In this document: piece by piece, positions 1 to 11,024 of the stretch
Layout: the number at the start of each line of letters is the position of its first letter
Position numbering within the stretch: the first letter of the stretch is position 1
From: Lactifluus volemus
Taxonomy: Eukaryota; Basidiomycota; Agaricomycetes; Russulales; Russulaceae
DNA: 64,000 nucleotides
Assembly (NCBI GenBank): GCA_022376515.1
Contig: WTXI01000038.1
Location: 186,001 to 250,000 of the forward strand
Direction: 5' to 3'
The notes under the pieces: model-generated
The model's database searches: none
What the model saw: the letters and a program-made list of their open reading frames with translations, nothing else
Told to the model about the DNA's origin: nothing
Translations under genes and position numbers: made by a program

Positions 1-594
1 TTCCAAAAGCCTTCAATACTTCTGGTTGCACAACCGGAATCCCTGAAACATGCGATCCCCGAGATCTGGACTATACAACGTCTCACTACAACAGTCACCT
101 CCCTTATCTCAAAGAATGCGACGCCTTCTAGTGTTGTGGAGGGTCTCAAACATCACCAGTTCTCCCATTTTGTATGTCATGGAAACTTGGAAGAAGGGAA
201 ACCATTCAACGCATCGTTCAAGCTTTCTGGGGGAAGGCAGCTTACCCTACTCGAAATTGTGCGCTCTCAACTCCCGACAGCTGAATTTGCATTTCTTTCG
301 GCCTGTCACACAGCTGAGCTGACAGAGAAAAGCATACCTGGCGAGGCACTGCACCTTACAGCGGCAATGCAATATTGCGGGTTCAGAAGTGTTGTCGGGA
401 CGATGTGGGCGATGGCAGATCAAGACGGACAATATTTAGCTGAAGATTTCTACAAGTCAATACTGTCGAGCGATGAACCAGGGGTACCCTATTACGAGAG
501 ATCGGCGAGGGCGCTTCGGGACGCTGTGAAGAATCTGCGGTCCAAAAAAGCTTCTTTGGAGCGATGGGTGAATTATGTGCACTATGGCGCATAA
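1..594 (+). CDS. TPR-CHAT protein copy 1, C-terminal part (cut by window edge)
   Basis: Open from base 1 to a TAA at 592-594, 197 residues visible; the rest lies to the left. The visible part is the core of the CHAT domain, a caspase-like cysteine protease fold of the separase clan. The presumed catalytic His is in HFVCHGN (about residue 60 of the visible part) and the presumed Cys in LSACHTA (about residue 102), followed by the family motif VVGTMWAMAD. The sequence is nearly identical to the other copies in the window. It ends in VHYGA like all of them. No break is seen. Specificity and partners cannot be read from sequence. Confidence 0.93.
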   Translation, partial: FQKPSILLVAQPESLKHAIPEIWTIQRLTTTVTSLISKNATPSSVVEGLKHHQFSHFVCHGNLEEGKPFNASFKLSGGRQLTLLEIVRSQLPTAEFAFLSACHTAELTEKSIPGEALHLTAAMQYCGFRSVVGTMWAMADQDGQYLAEDFYKSILSSDEPGVPYYERSARALRDAVKNLRSKKASLERWVNYVHYGA

Positions 595-1436
595 TTAGTG
601 GGATTGCTACAATGTCTGTGAGTTGTTGGGTTTTGTCTGACATATGAATATTGAACCAAGTTATTAGGGTTAGCGTAATCACTGCCAATTCGCGTTCGAC
701 TCATTTCATTTGCCTTGTTTTTAAAGTTGCCGTTTCCTCATCCACGTTCTCTCCACCACCCTCCAGATTCCAGTAATGACCGTGGGCCACTGATGTAATC
801 CATACCCCTTTCCTGCGATGCCACCTCGGCTATGACCTCGGGATTGACTCCTGGTGCCGTTTCATGCCACCTGTATTATCTCCAATTACCTGAACTGCGC
901 TCCGTGTCTTCTATTTACGTTTCTGATTTAGCTTGCTTCATATCACCTTCTGTCTCTAGATGTGGTGATCTCGTGCCATTTATGTCGTCGTTCCCGCTGA
1001 ACCATTTCGGGCAGCGTGCTGTGCCCCTCACTACACAGAAATCTTATTTTTCTTGGTTCTGTATCTTGGTCTTTATTATTTCTTTCACATCGTACTATTA
1101 TACGGTTTATACCACAACATTCCTGTGTGGGCTCTCCGAGTCTGCACTCCTTGTAAGTTATTATCACCTTACAAGTGCTTGAGTGGCTGTGCCGCTAATT
1201 CAGACAAATATTAGTAAGCAGGCCCCTCTGTGTCAACTTGCCCCCAACGTTTTTCTCCTTTGTTCGACATACCCACCAAGTCTGTGATAGATGCCAGGAA
1301 CATTGAACGTTGAAAAGATGCAGAAATATTGTGCACGCCTCTGCTGCAACCTATAACTCATCTCTGGTCTGGACAACCATTGCATCGCGACCTTGTTCGA
1401 CTTGGGATTCATCACACTGGCACATGGGAGGGAGAA
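595..1436. repeat. Spacer between CHAT copy 1 and gene B relic 1
   Basis: No gene seen. The stretch starts with the conserved CHAT 3' flank (a T/G-rich segment followed by a single TTAGGGTTA) and then a pyrimidine-rich stretch. It recurs with about the same length after every CHAT gene, which makes it the reference for spotting insertions in other units. Confidence 0.8.
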
Positions 1437-3055
1437 ATGGGCACTGAGTTAGGCATCTCGTCCCTGGGCAAGTGAGAGGGGAAGAAAGGACAAGTTATCA
1501 TTGCCGTCGCCATCAACGGCATACACACACATGCATCACAGCCGTCCGCAGGAACCGCGGTATCGACGACCTCACCGTGTCCACCACCTCCCTCGTCGAC
1601 CTCTTCCAACGGACTCCCGACACCGAGCACGTCCGGAACGTCCACTCCCTGCTTCCCTCAACAGCAGCCAGGAGCAGCCGCTACAGCCACTACGCTCACC
1701 GCTCCCGCTCTCGGGCGCGCACCTGCTACGTCATCCACGGCCGCCACCGCTACACCCGCTTTGCGCGGGGTGGGACACCCTAGAGCATGCATGTCGACGC
1801 AATTGGCCCATTCCTGCCTCCTTTTGGAACTAGCCCCGGTCCTGGAGGCACTCCTGGCGCGACGGTCGAGTATTTGAGGGATTTGGTACAGAATCGCATC
1901 ATCACGCTGACTTATATGCGGAACGTACATGATGGTGCGTATTCGATCTTCCTCCTTTCTTTTATTTTTTTGTGCTGAATTCTGTTGTCTCGCATGGGGC
2001 GGTGGTGGGCTGTGGTAGGCGAAGTCATTGGTTTCATACGATCATAGTGTCGCGCGTGGAACTCGATCGTGTGTTCAATAATACAGCGATGAAGAAGAGG
2101 TGCGTTATCCCCAGCTCGATCTGATGTGAGCTGATGGCTGGCCCTGCGTTCCCCCCGCATAGAACTCATCGTTTCGCTGTCCTCGCCATGTCACTATCAT
2201 CGCTCTTTGATATCTCATAACCAACAGACTTTTTGCGCGCGGCGCTTAACATGCTCACAGAGTACGAGCAGGCCAAGGAAGAAAACGACCGGCCAAAGAT
2301 GGTATTCCTAGCTTTTCTCTTCGCCATCTGATACATCGTTTAATCACTGCTTGTGCATTGTGCATCGACAGGGCCTCTGGAAACGTCAACAAAAGCGGAA
2401 AACAGGTGTAGGAGATTATTCCCTGGGTGTGTTTGACATCTCGAATACCTATCTCACCATTCAGCACATGGTACGTACCTGTCCGCTTCTCGCCCGAGCC
2501 ACCACGGCTGACTGGTGAACCAACACCAACTATAGCCCTTCCCGCTACCATACCCAGATTCTGCTCTCGCTTCTGGACATGTTCTACGCCAAGCTCCTCG
2601 GGCCCTCGCCATATCCGCAGGCGTCGCAACATACATAATCAGACGTCGGCATCCCCCGCAGACGAGTCGCTCTGGAGCATCGCCCTCGGTTCGACGCCAC
2701 TCGGCGGCACAGCGGGCCCAGGTGCCAGGTGGTCCCCCAGGTCCATTGAACAGTCCCCCGCCGAGCTGTACCTCGGCGCTCGGGGAGCATGTGCTCAAAG
2801 TGGATGGAAAGTTCACCTCCCCCCCTTTCCCTTTTACGCTGATATGTCAATTGGCTGAATTTGGAATTGCTCTTGCGCACGCAGAAAATAATTTCTGTGC
2901 TCCTCAAGGATCTTGACGTGTTTGCACAGAACAGCATCAAAGACGAGCTCGCGTCGCTCGACCCGCTCTTGCGTAACGTCGGTGGATGGAGCGTCCCTGT
3001 GGGCAATGGCGACGAAGGACGGACGACGTATGAATTTGATCCGGAGCACAAGTAA
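1437..3055 (+). pseudogene. Gene B relic 1 (conserved fungal protein, unknown function)
   Basis: Seven exons can be traced by joining segments across GT..AG introns: a short MGTELG start exon, a Ser/Thr/Pro-rich exon, one containing YWFH/WFHTIIVSR-like residues, MSLSSLFD, a basic exon (LWKRQQKRK), PFPL-TQTLLSLLD, and a last exon ending VTYEFDP-like (here TTYEFDPEHK, stop 3053-3055). I recognise the chain only as a conserved basidiomycete protein of unknown function, from memory and unverified. Lesions: one base lost in the start exon, a 2-base change near 1778 that shifts the frame, one G lost at the second donor (about 1935), and an in-frame TAA at 2218-2220 directly after the SLFDIS motif. 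Exon 5 (the basic exon) is still present here, unlike in relics 2, 3, 7 and 8. Confidence 0.75.
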
Positions 3056-3719
3056 TGCCCTTTTTTTTTGGTGGCGTCGTATTGGTTTTTGTATTTTATT
3101 TCCTTTTTTTTTTTCATTCGTGCCTTCAAACATAGAGTTTGCTGTGGTGGAGATGGTGTATTCCTGAGTGTTCGTTGACTCTTATTATCCCTTCCGGTTC
3201 ATTGTCCTGTACTATACTATCAAGTCACATATACCTCGACTTTATGATACACTTTTTTTTGGAAAGAGAAAGCCCTGAGAGAAGGTGCTTACGTCACCTT
3301 GCGCCATACGATAAACTTCCGCGGCACCACAGTACAGATAAATAAAGTAATTATTCCTGTATCTCGACGGGGTCACGACAACTCGTGGGCTCCAAATGAT
3401 TGGCGCTAATCAGCTCATTCAGCGCTCAGTGTTTCACAATTCTGGACTAGTCCAATTTAATTAAATCGACACCCGATCGTAAAGGTAGGTGTATACTGGG
3501 TGAGATTCGATCAAGGATTCGATGGGAGGGAGGACGGGAAGGGGATTGTCGTACTTCAACCCAGCCGTGACAAGTGAGCCCGTTAATAACTTAATACAGG
3601 ACACGAGAACGATGATACAACAGTAAAAAGATAATTACATGAATCCAACAAACATTCAGTCGGTGACCCGCTTAGTGATACAAAGAACTAAACATCCTCC
3701 ACTAACTTCACATCGGGAC
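3056..3719. other. Spacer between gene B relic 1 and the zinc-finger gene
   Basis: No gene seen. The first 250 bp are the usual gene B 3' flank. From about 3250 the sequence leaves the standard unit and joins a module found only here and after relic 4 (30380-30694), which is the 3' flank of the convergent zinc-finger gene. It includes an AT-rich stretch with TTTAATTAAAT at about 3456. Confidence 0.6.
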
Positions 3720-4466
3720 TCAGTCGTCAGTGACCGATGGCATGTGGTATTTCCGATGATGATCTGTTAACAAACCAGGACGACCCCTTGGCCATTTGAA
3801 CCATGAACAATTCGGACAGGCTCCTGGCGGCAAGTGTACGTTTTTAAAGTGACGGGTCCGAACCTGCTCATAGGTGAAGCTGGACCCACATCCAGGCTCG
3901 CCGCACAACAACCATCCTGGTCCTTGGCCCTCCGCAGCAGCCACATTCAATGCAATTGGAGAAACGACTGCTGTGCCTTGGCCGGATGATGTCGACGTCT
4001 CGCTTGAAGTAGTAGACAGCACGTGACCACCCACTGGCAACATCGGTCCTGGGATGTGCATCCCAAAAGAGGCGGCATCGGCAGTCGGATATGACAGTGT
4101 GATGGTATGAGTACTCGGGGGTACTGAATATTGTTGGTGAGGGGGGAGTGATTCCCCAAACGCATTTCCCCCCACCAAGGTCGAATACGAACTCATTTGA
4201 TTAAGCTGGAAATCCATTCAATTCGTTGGCCTCCATTCGAATGATCAAGTAACTAGAGGGCTTACTGGCACTTTGGTATGAATGCTACGAAATCGATGGT
4301 AAGGTGATGGAATGTGCTTGGAAGTCACGGAAGGCATATCTCGGAGAGGAGGCATGACTGGGTCAAAAGAATTCCTTGTCGCGCTAGGGGCACATGCCAT
4401 GGTTATATATCGTGCGATTTGGCACTGATGGTCACGCGCGACTCCATGTAGGGAATAAAAGTTCAA
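3720..4466 (-). CDS. Small C2H2-type zinc-finger protein, two exons
   Basis: Model: exon 1 4466-4266 (67 codons), intron 4265-4206 (60 nt, GTAAGC..TTCCAG), exon 2 4205-3720, giving about 228 residues. The reading frames join exactly across this intron, and the second exon begins LNQMSSYSTLVGG. The N-terminal two thirds are Ser/Thr/Pro-rich and probably disordered. Near the C-terminus are two finger-like units: C-x4-C-x12-H-x4-H starting at WLLCGEPGC, then CPNC followed by HHRKYH. This suggests a nucleic-acid-binding or regulatory role, but no target can be named. The start at 4466 is the first ATG of the frame and is less certain than the exon junction. A second, broken copy lies at 30695-31118, so the gene was duplicated with the array. 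It is convergent to gene B relic 1. Confidence 0.6.
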
Positions 4467-4599
4467 GTTGAGGAGAAGCTGTCAAAGGAGACTGCAGCGC
4501 GAGTGGACAAATTGGCACCTGTTGGGTGCCAAATTTACCTAATGACTGTAAGGGTGGCCAGTCGGAGTTTGATTACTATGAGTGTCTAAATTACGTTAC

Positions 4600-5315
4600 T
4601 GACAAAGTGCGCTCAACGCTGCATCGATACTTTATGCCCCCTACTTGCCACCACCGTAGTTGCCATCTGGCCCTCGGCCCCTAATTTCCTTCAAGTTGAT
4701 TTTGCCCTATCTGATCTTGCTCAACGTGTTCGGCCTTTGGAAGCGCCGAGGTACTTCATTTATCTCCCGTTGTTTCATGCAAACAAAAGAAGAGAACGCT
4801 TAGCAGAACTTTGCGTTTCAGCCGGAGCAACTCGACCTTCGCCAGGTTTGGCCTCTTTAAATGCTGCTCCGGTCGGTAACACAGAGTCTTCCTGGCCCGA
4901 AGAGGAACTCAACCAGCGCTGCCATGACCAAGGACTCGACTCCTACCCTGACGCTTCAGCTACTGCCCTCGTGGCCCGTAACGGCTCTAACTCTCGAATT
5001 TCCGCTCAACAACGAGACCACCCCCGTCCCACCTGCACCAATTCCAGACCAGTTGGCCATACCATCGACTTCTGCATTCAGGCTGGCGGGAAAATGGCTG
5101 GTCGCACAATTGAAGAAGCCTGCGCCGCTCAGACTGCCTCACGACCACGCACGTCATGGGACTCTCAAGCCCATCCTTCTAACATCGCCACCTCTACGTC
5201 CGGTACCACACCCACCTCTTCTTCTCCTACCTCCCCCCTTCCTCTTCCACTGTTACCGTAAATGGTGTTACCTTTGCCATTGCACCCGCTACTACTGAAT
5301 GCCTTCTCGTCGATT
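4600..5315 (+). mobile_element. Copia-type retrotransposon gag fragment, degenerate
   Basis: The translation around 5030-5130 reads PTCTNSRPVGHTIDFC followed by AGGKMAGRTIEEA, the layout of the gag zinc knuckle and following segment of fungal Ty1/Copia elements. Around 5255-5310 a second frame gives TVTVNGVTFAIAPATTE, typical of the gag-to-protease linker. The knuckle is damaged: the second Cys of the expected C-x2-C is Ser. The two matching stretches are in different frames and there is no pol or LTR nearby. It joins the 5' flank of the CHAT relic at about 5320. The left limit is uncertain. Confidence 0.6.
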
Positions 5316-5346
5316 GATGCCGAAATTGTGCTTCATGGTTTTTAGG

Positions 5347-5890
5347 AATTGAAATATTGAAACCTGAACACCCAGCAATGTGTGTCTCGAATTAAGTTTC
5401 GAACTTTCAAGTTCCTCACATATAAATGTATCCTCAGCTAATCTTATATTCAATTTTACAGTCTCTGTTCCAGAAATCGAGATCTTCGTTTTTTTGCGTG
5501 ACCGACGGCTTCAAGACTTTGACATCCCACACGATCAAGTCAAGTCACGTCTCGTGAGGGCATTGGCAGTTTGGATGAAGTTGAATTCAGGCGATGTTAG
5601 GGGGGATATCTGGGAGATGTTGGCTCTCTGCCGCGAATTGCTCAACTCGGATGTCTCGATAATTGAGCCCTTTCTGGCTATGGCTAGGGTAGGGGACATC
5701 AAAGAAATCGCGAATTAACCCGGAGATTAAGTGATTGAATGCCTCAGAAGTAGGGATTTACTTTCCGTATTCCTATAAACTCTGTTTTCTTCTTGTACTT
5801 TCTCTTTCCCGGCGTTTCCTTGAAACTCGTTCAATTGTTCATTACGCTACGGATCCAAGTAAGATTGGACTGAGGACCAATCTAGTCAGT
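5347..5890 (+). pseudogene. Highly diverged TPR-CHAT relic (N-terminal part only)
   Basis: This matches the 5' part of the CHAT genes but is far more diverged than the eight main copies. The start-codon position reads ATT in place of ATG. The first intron is recognisable (about 5380-5461, longer than the usual 54-56 nt, ending TTTTACAG). Exon 2 then gives VPEIEIF and later LVRALAVWMKLNSGDV and CRELLNSDVS, parallel to LVRALAIRVELNTGDI and CRELLNSDIS in the intact copies. A stop at 5716-5718 and a frameshift follow, after which ASEVGIYFPYSYKL parallels EANVRLPYSYHL. Similarity fades near 5890. Neither TPR nor CHAT core remains. Confidence 0.8.
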
Positions 5891-6924
5891 ATGCAAGAGA
5901 CATCTAGTAAGATAAACAGGATGGATATTGTACCGCCGAGGGCGGGCTTGGCGGTCATTTCGTAGTATTTCAAGGAGAGAAGGACAGGACTTGAAGTACG
6001 AGCACTTTCCACAAATTATCTACCCATGCACCAATGGCAAAAGAAGAAGGGACGACCCTCATATCCCTCGAGTCAATTTGCAACTACCCAGCGATCATCG
6101 CTTTCAATGTTGTGCTCAAAGGTGACTCCGGTTACAAGGATATGCCAGTGTCCCAGGAAGATGCAAAACAGGACAGTTAACGGTCTGCCGGATACTAGTA
6201 CACGGATACTTGCAAAAGTCGTATCGTGTTCGACCTCATGAACCTGCACTTGAGCCCGTCGGGTCGCTGCCTGTGTCGGAGTTTATAATGTTACAAAAAT
6301 GGCAAGCTTAGAAATCTCGCGATCTAGGCAAGCCTAGCGTGTGACATCGCGTGACAGGGTAACAAGGTGAACGTCACCTTTTTCGATCCCATCCCCGCAA
6401 AAGTAGTGAAGCGAAGGTGGAAGGCTTCGGTAGCCACCTCAAGTTTATATCGCTTCCTGTCCATGTAAGCTGATGCAGGGTGGTGATGTAAAGTGTCACG
6501 GGAGGGGGACAAACTGGTGGTAAGAACCAGATCGTGCCCAGGGCCACCAGAAGGAGGATAACGCATTTCCAACACGCACTCTACGCGCCTCACTTCTTAA
6601 TGGCAATTGTTGTACATGTGTTCCTTGAGACTGTAGAGGTCTTCGCTACCTTTGTGCGTCAATAGTCGAATCAATTTCGCTAGTCCTATCTGACTCGGAG
6701 TCCTCATGCCAGTGTTCCCAATCAGTTTCAGTTGGCTTGCCACACCTACAGGGCGACTACACAATCTAGAACTTTCGTCATCAGCAAGGTTTAATTAATT
6801 TTATGCCAGCATCTTCTGGCTAGGCCTGTCAGCTTCTATGCGCGACATGTGGTATCCTGCATGACGCTACAGGGCACTCATCTCATGGCTACGTGAATTG
6901 CATGCTCACGGCCTGTCCAGCACG
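5891..6924. other. Unassigned stretch, then CHAT 5' spacer
   Basis: 5891-6300 has no counterpart in the other units. It has short open frames only and I could not assign them. From about 6302 the sequence returns to the shared spacer that precedes every CHAT gene (recognisable by the AGCGAAGG...GAAGGCTTCGG segment near 6410). No gene is supported here. Confidence 0.5.
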
Positions 6925-6932
6925 TTAAATAT
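6925..6932 (+). promoter_or_regulatory. TATA-like box of CHAT copy 2
   Basis: TTAAATAT, 112 bp upstream of the ATG at 7037, followed by a conserved CCCCAACCGTGCAC and a pyrimidine-rich stretch that could hold the transcription start. Conserved position in all CHAT copies supports a promoter role. Confidence 0.5.
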
Positions 6933-7036
6933 GGCCCCAACCGTGCACATATCGCCCCTCTCCGACTCAAGCTTTTCCCTTTCTATCCCAAAGTCGTCCT
7001 CTGGCTATTTGTGGTTTACTTTTCAGAAATTGAGAT

Positions 7037-10000
7037 ATGAACACCGAGGGATGTGAGTCAAACTTTCGATTAATTCTGTGTGACATACAAAAGTATCTTA
7101 TTTTGCAGACTCTCTTCCTGATATCGAGGGCACAATTTTTGCTCTTGAAAGTATCATTCCGTCACTACCTCGATTTGGTCGTCGTCGCGCCTATTATCTT
7201 ATCTCCCTTTGGAAATGGAGATTCTATCACTACATCCAGTCTGGTTCGAAGGAGCAGCTGGATAAATCAGTTCTCTACTTGGTAGAAGCACAACTCCTAT
7301 CGGTCAAACCTACGGCAACTTCCATTCTGCTTTTTCCCGTGCTCGTGAAGGTCCTTTTTCGTCGATTAGTCAAATTCAAGCAGCCAGACGACGTTGAGTC
7401 TTGTGTCAAGTACCTTCGTTATCTGCGAAACCAACGGTGTCAACTTGAAGTCAGCGTCGGAATTCCACACGAACACGTCACATTATATCTGGTGAGGGCA
7501 TTGGATATTCGGGTGGAGTTGAATATATGCGACATCAAGGAGGATATCAGGGAGATGACGATTCTCTGTCGTGAATTGCTCAACTCGGATATCCCGGGGA
7601 GCGCTCTTGAAAGTCACCTTCTAACCTTGCCCAAAGCCTTTTACAAGATAGTACCCAATATGTTGCCAGTGAAAGAAGTTGTAGATCCACTGATCGAATG
7701 CTTCCGGGAAGCAAACGTTCGCTTGCCATATTCCTACCACCTTTCCTATTCACTTGCACATTTTCTCGCCCATCGCTTCGACGAAAATGGTTCGATTATT
7801 GATTCCGAGGAGGCAATAACCATCCTGAAGAAAATCCTAACTTTCCCTTCCGACCTCCCTCAAGACCGTCGAAGTCGATTACAGGACGCTGCCTTGGCGG
7901 GGATCGCGCATATTTCCTGTGGCCGCTTTTACTTATATCACATGCCAGAGTATTTGGAGGAGGCGACTTTCCACTTGAGGGCTTATCTTAACTCGGCTTC
8001 TCGTGATGATCTGCTTCGCCCCCTTTTTTCCCAAAGTCTCGTTGATTTCGAGGAGCACCGCGCGGTTGAATTCGGTGTCAAAGAAGGGGGTTACAGGGAT
8101 CCAGACATTTACAAACTTCCATGCCTGCCATCCCTCGCTGCCTCTATTACCGACCCAAATTCTTCGATATCTAACGAGCAGTGGAACCAACACCTTCGAG
8201 CACTTGACTCCATGAGGCACACTGACGACATAGCGGAGATCGAAGAGGCGATCAAGTACTGTCGCCTGGTGCTCGCTTCAATTCATTGTGTTCCAAGTCT
8301 TGAACACCGGGATCACGCCAGTTTGTATGCGGTGCTTGGATCCCTTCTCTTCAAGGCATTTAATCGCACCGGAAGACTCAACTGCATCGATGAGTCAATT
8401 GCCGTATATCGTGATGGTTTGAAGACGTATGGCATATCACTGGCAGGCTCGAATGCACTGCCTCTTGGTGCGTTGCTGTCATTACGGACCCGCATCTTTC
8501 TGCATCGACGAGAAGAAGACGTGGAAGAGGTCGTCCAATTACTCGCCACCCTTACGAGCGATGATACTCGCTCGGGGGGATCCCTCCGATTCCGGGTTTC
8601 ATACGGGTGGGCGATTATGGCGCATCAATTTGGTCACCCTTCCGTGACGGATGCTTATGAGAATGTCTTCAAGGTCATGCAAGACACACTCTCCTATGCT
8701 CCTACACTCGAAAGTCAACATCATCGCCTTGTTTCTATGCGCGAGGGCTTCCAGGATGTGCCGTTATGCTATGCTTCGTACCAGATCGAAAAAGGCCAAC
8801 CCATCAAAGCAATCGAGACTCTCGAGAGAGGACGGGCCTTACTCTGGTCCGAGATGCGTGATTTCCGTACCTCCACTGACCAACTTCGTGCGGTCGATCC
8901 GACTTTGGCAGCGGAATTCGAAGCGATCAATAGGGACCTCGAACAAGTTACCATGTCCATGGCGCCTCGCGGAAACATGGAAACAGACTCCTGGAAAACG
9001 GATCCATTCGGTCATCTAGTGGCAAAGCAACGACAGTTTTTGAATGATCGCAACAAACTCATTTCACGGATTCGAGCCTTGCCAAATTTTGACAACTTCT
9101 TGGAGCCCCCGTCGTTTGACGTTCTTCGCTCCGCTGCGCTACAAGGACCAGTCATCATCATCAACCATTGCGAGTGGCGTTGCGACCTCCTGTTTCTTTT
9201 CCGCGACTCTCTTTCCCTTATCACTACAACCGATGACTTTTACAGTCGTGCGATCGAGTTGGGCGATCGGCTGGTGAATGCTAGAAAGCATAATCGTCTT
9301 GAATCAAAGAAGTATGAGCGAGCTCTCCGTTCCGTACTCCAGAGTCTCTACGAACTTGTAGGGAAGCCAGTCATCGAGGTGCTCCGCGAGATGAAGATAC
9401 CGGAACAGTCCAGAGTCTGGTGGTGTCCCACATCTGTATTTTGTCATCTTCCTCTCCATGCGATGGGACCAATCCCTTCGGACGACGGCGTCACGCGCTA
9501 TTTCTCGGACATATACATTCCCTCATATACCCCATCACTATCTGCACTCATCGCATCGCGCAAACCTCAGGCCGAAGGACAAACGTTCCAAAAGCCTTCA
9601 ATACTTCTGGTTGCACAACCAGAATCCCTCAAACACGCGATCCCCGAGATCTGGACCATACAACGTCTCACCACGACAGTCACCTCCCTCATCTCAAGGA
9701 ATGCGACGTCTTCTAGTGTTGTGGAGTGTCTCAAACATCACCAGTTCTCCCATTTTGTATGTCATGGAAACTTGGAAGAAGGGAATCCATTCAACGCGTC
9801 GTTCAAGCTTTCTGGGGGAAGGCAGCTTACCCTACTCGAAATTGTGCGCTCTCAACTCCCGACAGCTGAATTTGCATTTCTTTCGGCCTGTCACACAGCT
9901 GAGCTGACAGAGAAAAGCATACCTGGCGAGGCACTGCACCTTACAGCGGCAATGCAATATTGCGGGTTCCGAAGTGTTGTCGGGACCATGTGGGCGATGG

Positions 10001-10179
10001 CGGATCAAGACGGACAATATCTAGCTGAAGATTTCTACAAGTCAATACTGTTGAGCAATGAACCAGGGGTACCTTATTACGAGAGATCGGCGAGGGCGCT
10101 TCGGGATGCTGTGAAGAATTTGCGGTCCAAAAAAGCTTCTTTGGAGCGATGGGTGAATTATGTACACTATGGCGCATGA
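7037..10179 (+). CDS. TPR-CHAT caspase-like protein, copy 2
   Basis: Exon 1 7037-7052, intron 7053-7108 (56 nt, GTGAGT..TTGCAG), exon 2 7109-10179; about 1028 residues starting MNTEGYSLPDIEG. The intron was chosen because it restores a frame that is conserved in all copies. Residues ~1-160 are helical and conserved; ~165-195 form a variable linker; ~230-640 are TPR-like repeats, ending in the AIETLERGRALLW motif typical of fungal TPR-CHAT proteins (~573-585). The CHAT domain fills about 690-1028, with His ~891 (HFVCHGN) and Cys ~933 (LSACHTA) intact. It differs from most copies in lacking the six-to-seven-residue ESIKVED insert before DSWKTDPF and in having a unique GISLAGSN loop. It is expected to be a cytosolic protease-like effector; the substrate is unknown. 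No signal peptide or membrane segment is seen. Confidence 0.93.
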
Positions 10180-11024
10180 TTAGTGGGATTGCTACAATGT
10201 CTGTGAGTTGTTGGGTTTTGTCTGACATATGAATATTGAACCAAGTTATTAGGGTTAGCGTAACCACTGCCAATTCGCGTTCGACTCATTTCATTTGCCT
10301 TGTTTTCAAAGTTGCCGTTTCCTCATCCACGTTCTCTCCACCATCCTCCGGATTTCAGTAATGACAGTGGACCACTGCTGTAACATCAAGCCATACCAGT
10401 TTCCTGTGATGCCACCTCGGCTATGACCTCGGGATTGACTCTACCACGATGTTGTGCCGTCTCATGTCACCTGTATTATCTCCAATTACCTGAACTGCGC
10501 TCCGTGTCTTCTATTTACGTTTCTGATTTAGCTTGCCTCATGTCGCCTTCTGTCTCTAGATGTGGTGATCTCGTGCCATTTATGTCGTCGTTACCGCTGA
10601 ACCGTTTCGGACAGCGTGCTGTGCCCCACACTGCACAGAAATCTTATTTTTTTAGTTTCTTGGTTCTTTATCTTGGTCTTTATTATTTCTTTCACATCGC
10701 ACTATTATACGGTTTATACCACAGCATTCCTGTGTGGACTCTCCCAGTTTGCACCCCTTGTAAGTTATTATCACCTTACAAGTGCTTGAGCGGCTGTGCC
10801 GCTAATTCAGACAAACACAGGAGGATTAGTAAGCAGGCGCCCCTCTGTTCGAAATGCCCTGTGATAGACGCCGGGAACATTGAACGCTGAAAAGATGCAG
10901 AAGTATTGTGCACGCTTCTGCTGCAACCTATAACTGGATCAGACCTCTGATCTGGACAACCCTTGCATCGCGACCTTGTTCGACTTGGGATTCATCACAC
11001 AGGCACGTGGGAAGGCCGTGTGAA
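10180..11024. repeat. Spacer between CHAT copy 2 and gene B relic 2
   Basis: Same content and order as 595-1436, with small indels. No gene or insertion is seen. Confidence 0.75.

Noticed and set aside
247..432. Conserved antisense frames over the CHAT 3' end (e.g. 247-432, 9832-10017, 16423-16608)
   Set aside because: They recur in every copy only because the sense CHAT sequence is conserved; no independent start, promoter or protein pattern.
650..680. TTAGGGTTA after every CHAT stop as an interstitial telomere repeat
   Set aside because: A single hexamer per unit with no tandem repeats; part of the duplicated spacer.
1412..1930. Long frames on both strands over the gene B Pro/Ser/Thr exon
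   Set aside because: GC-rich low-complexity coding relic opens several frames at once; only the frame that joins to the later exons is ancestral.
7037..10179. CRISPR-associated TPR-CHAT (craspase-type) protein
   Set aside because: Same domain class, but no CRISPR array or Cas genes, spliced eukaryotic genes and fungal spacer context; the similarity is at the CHAT superfamily level only.
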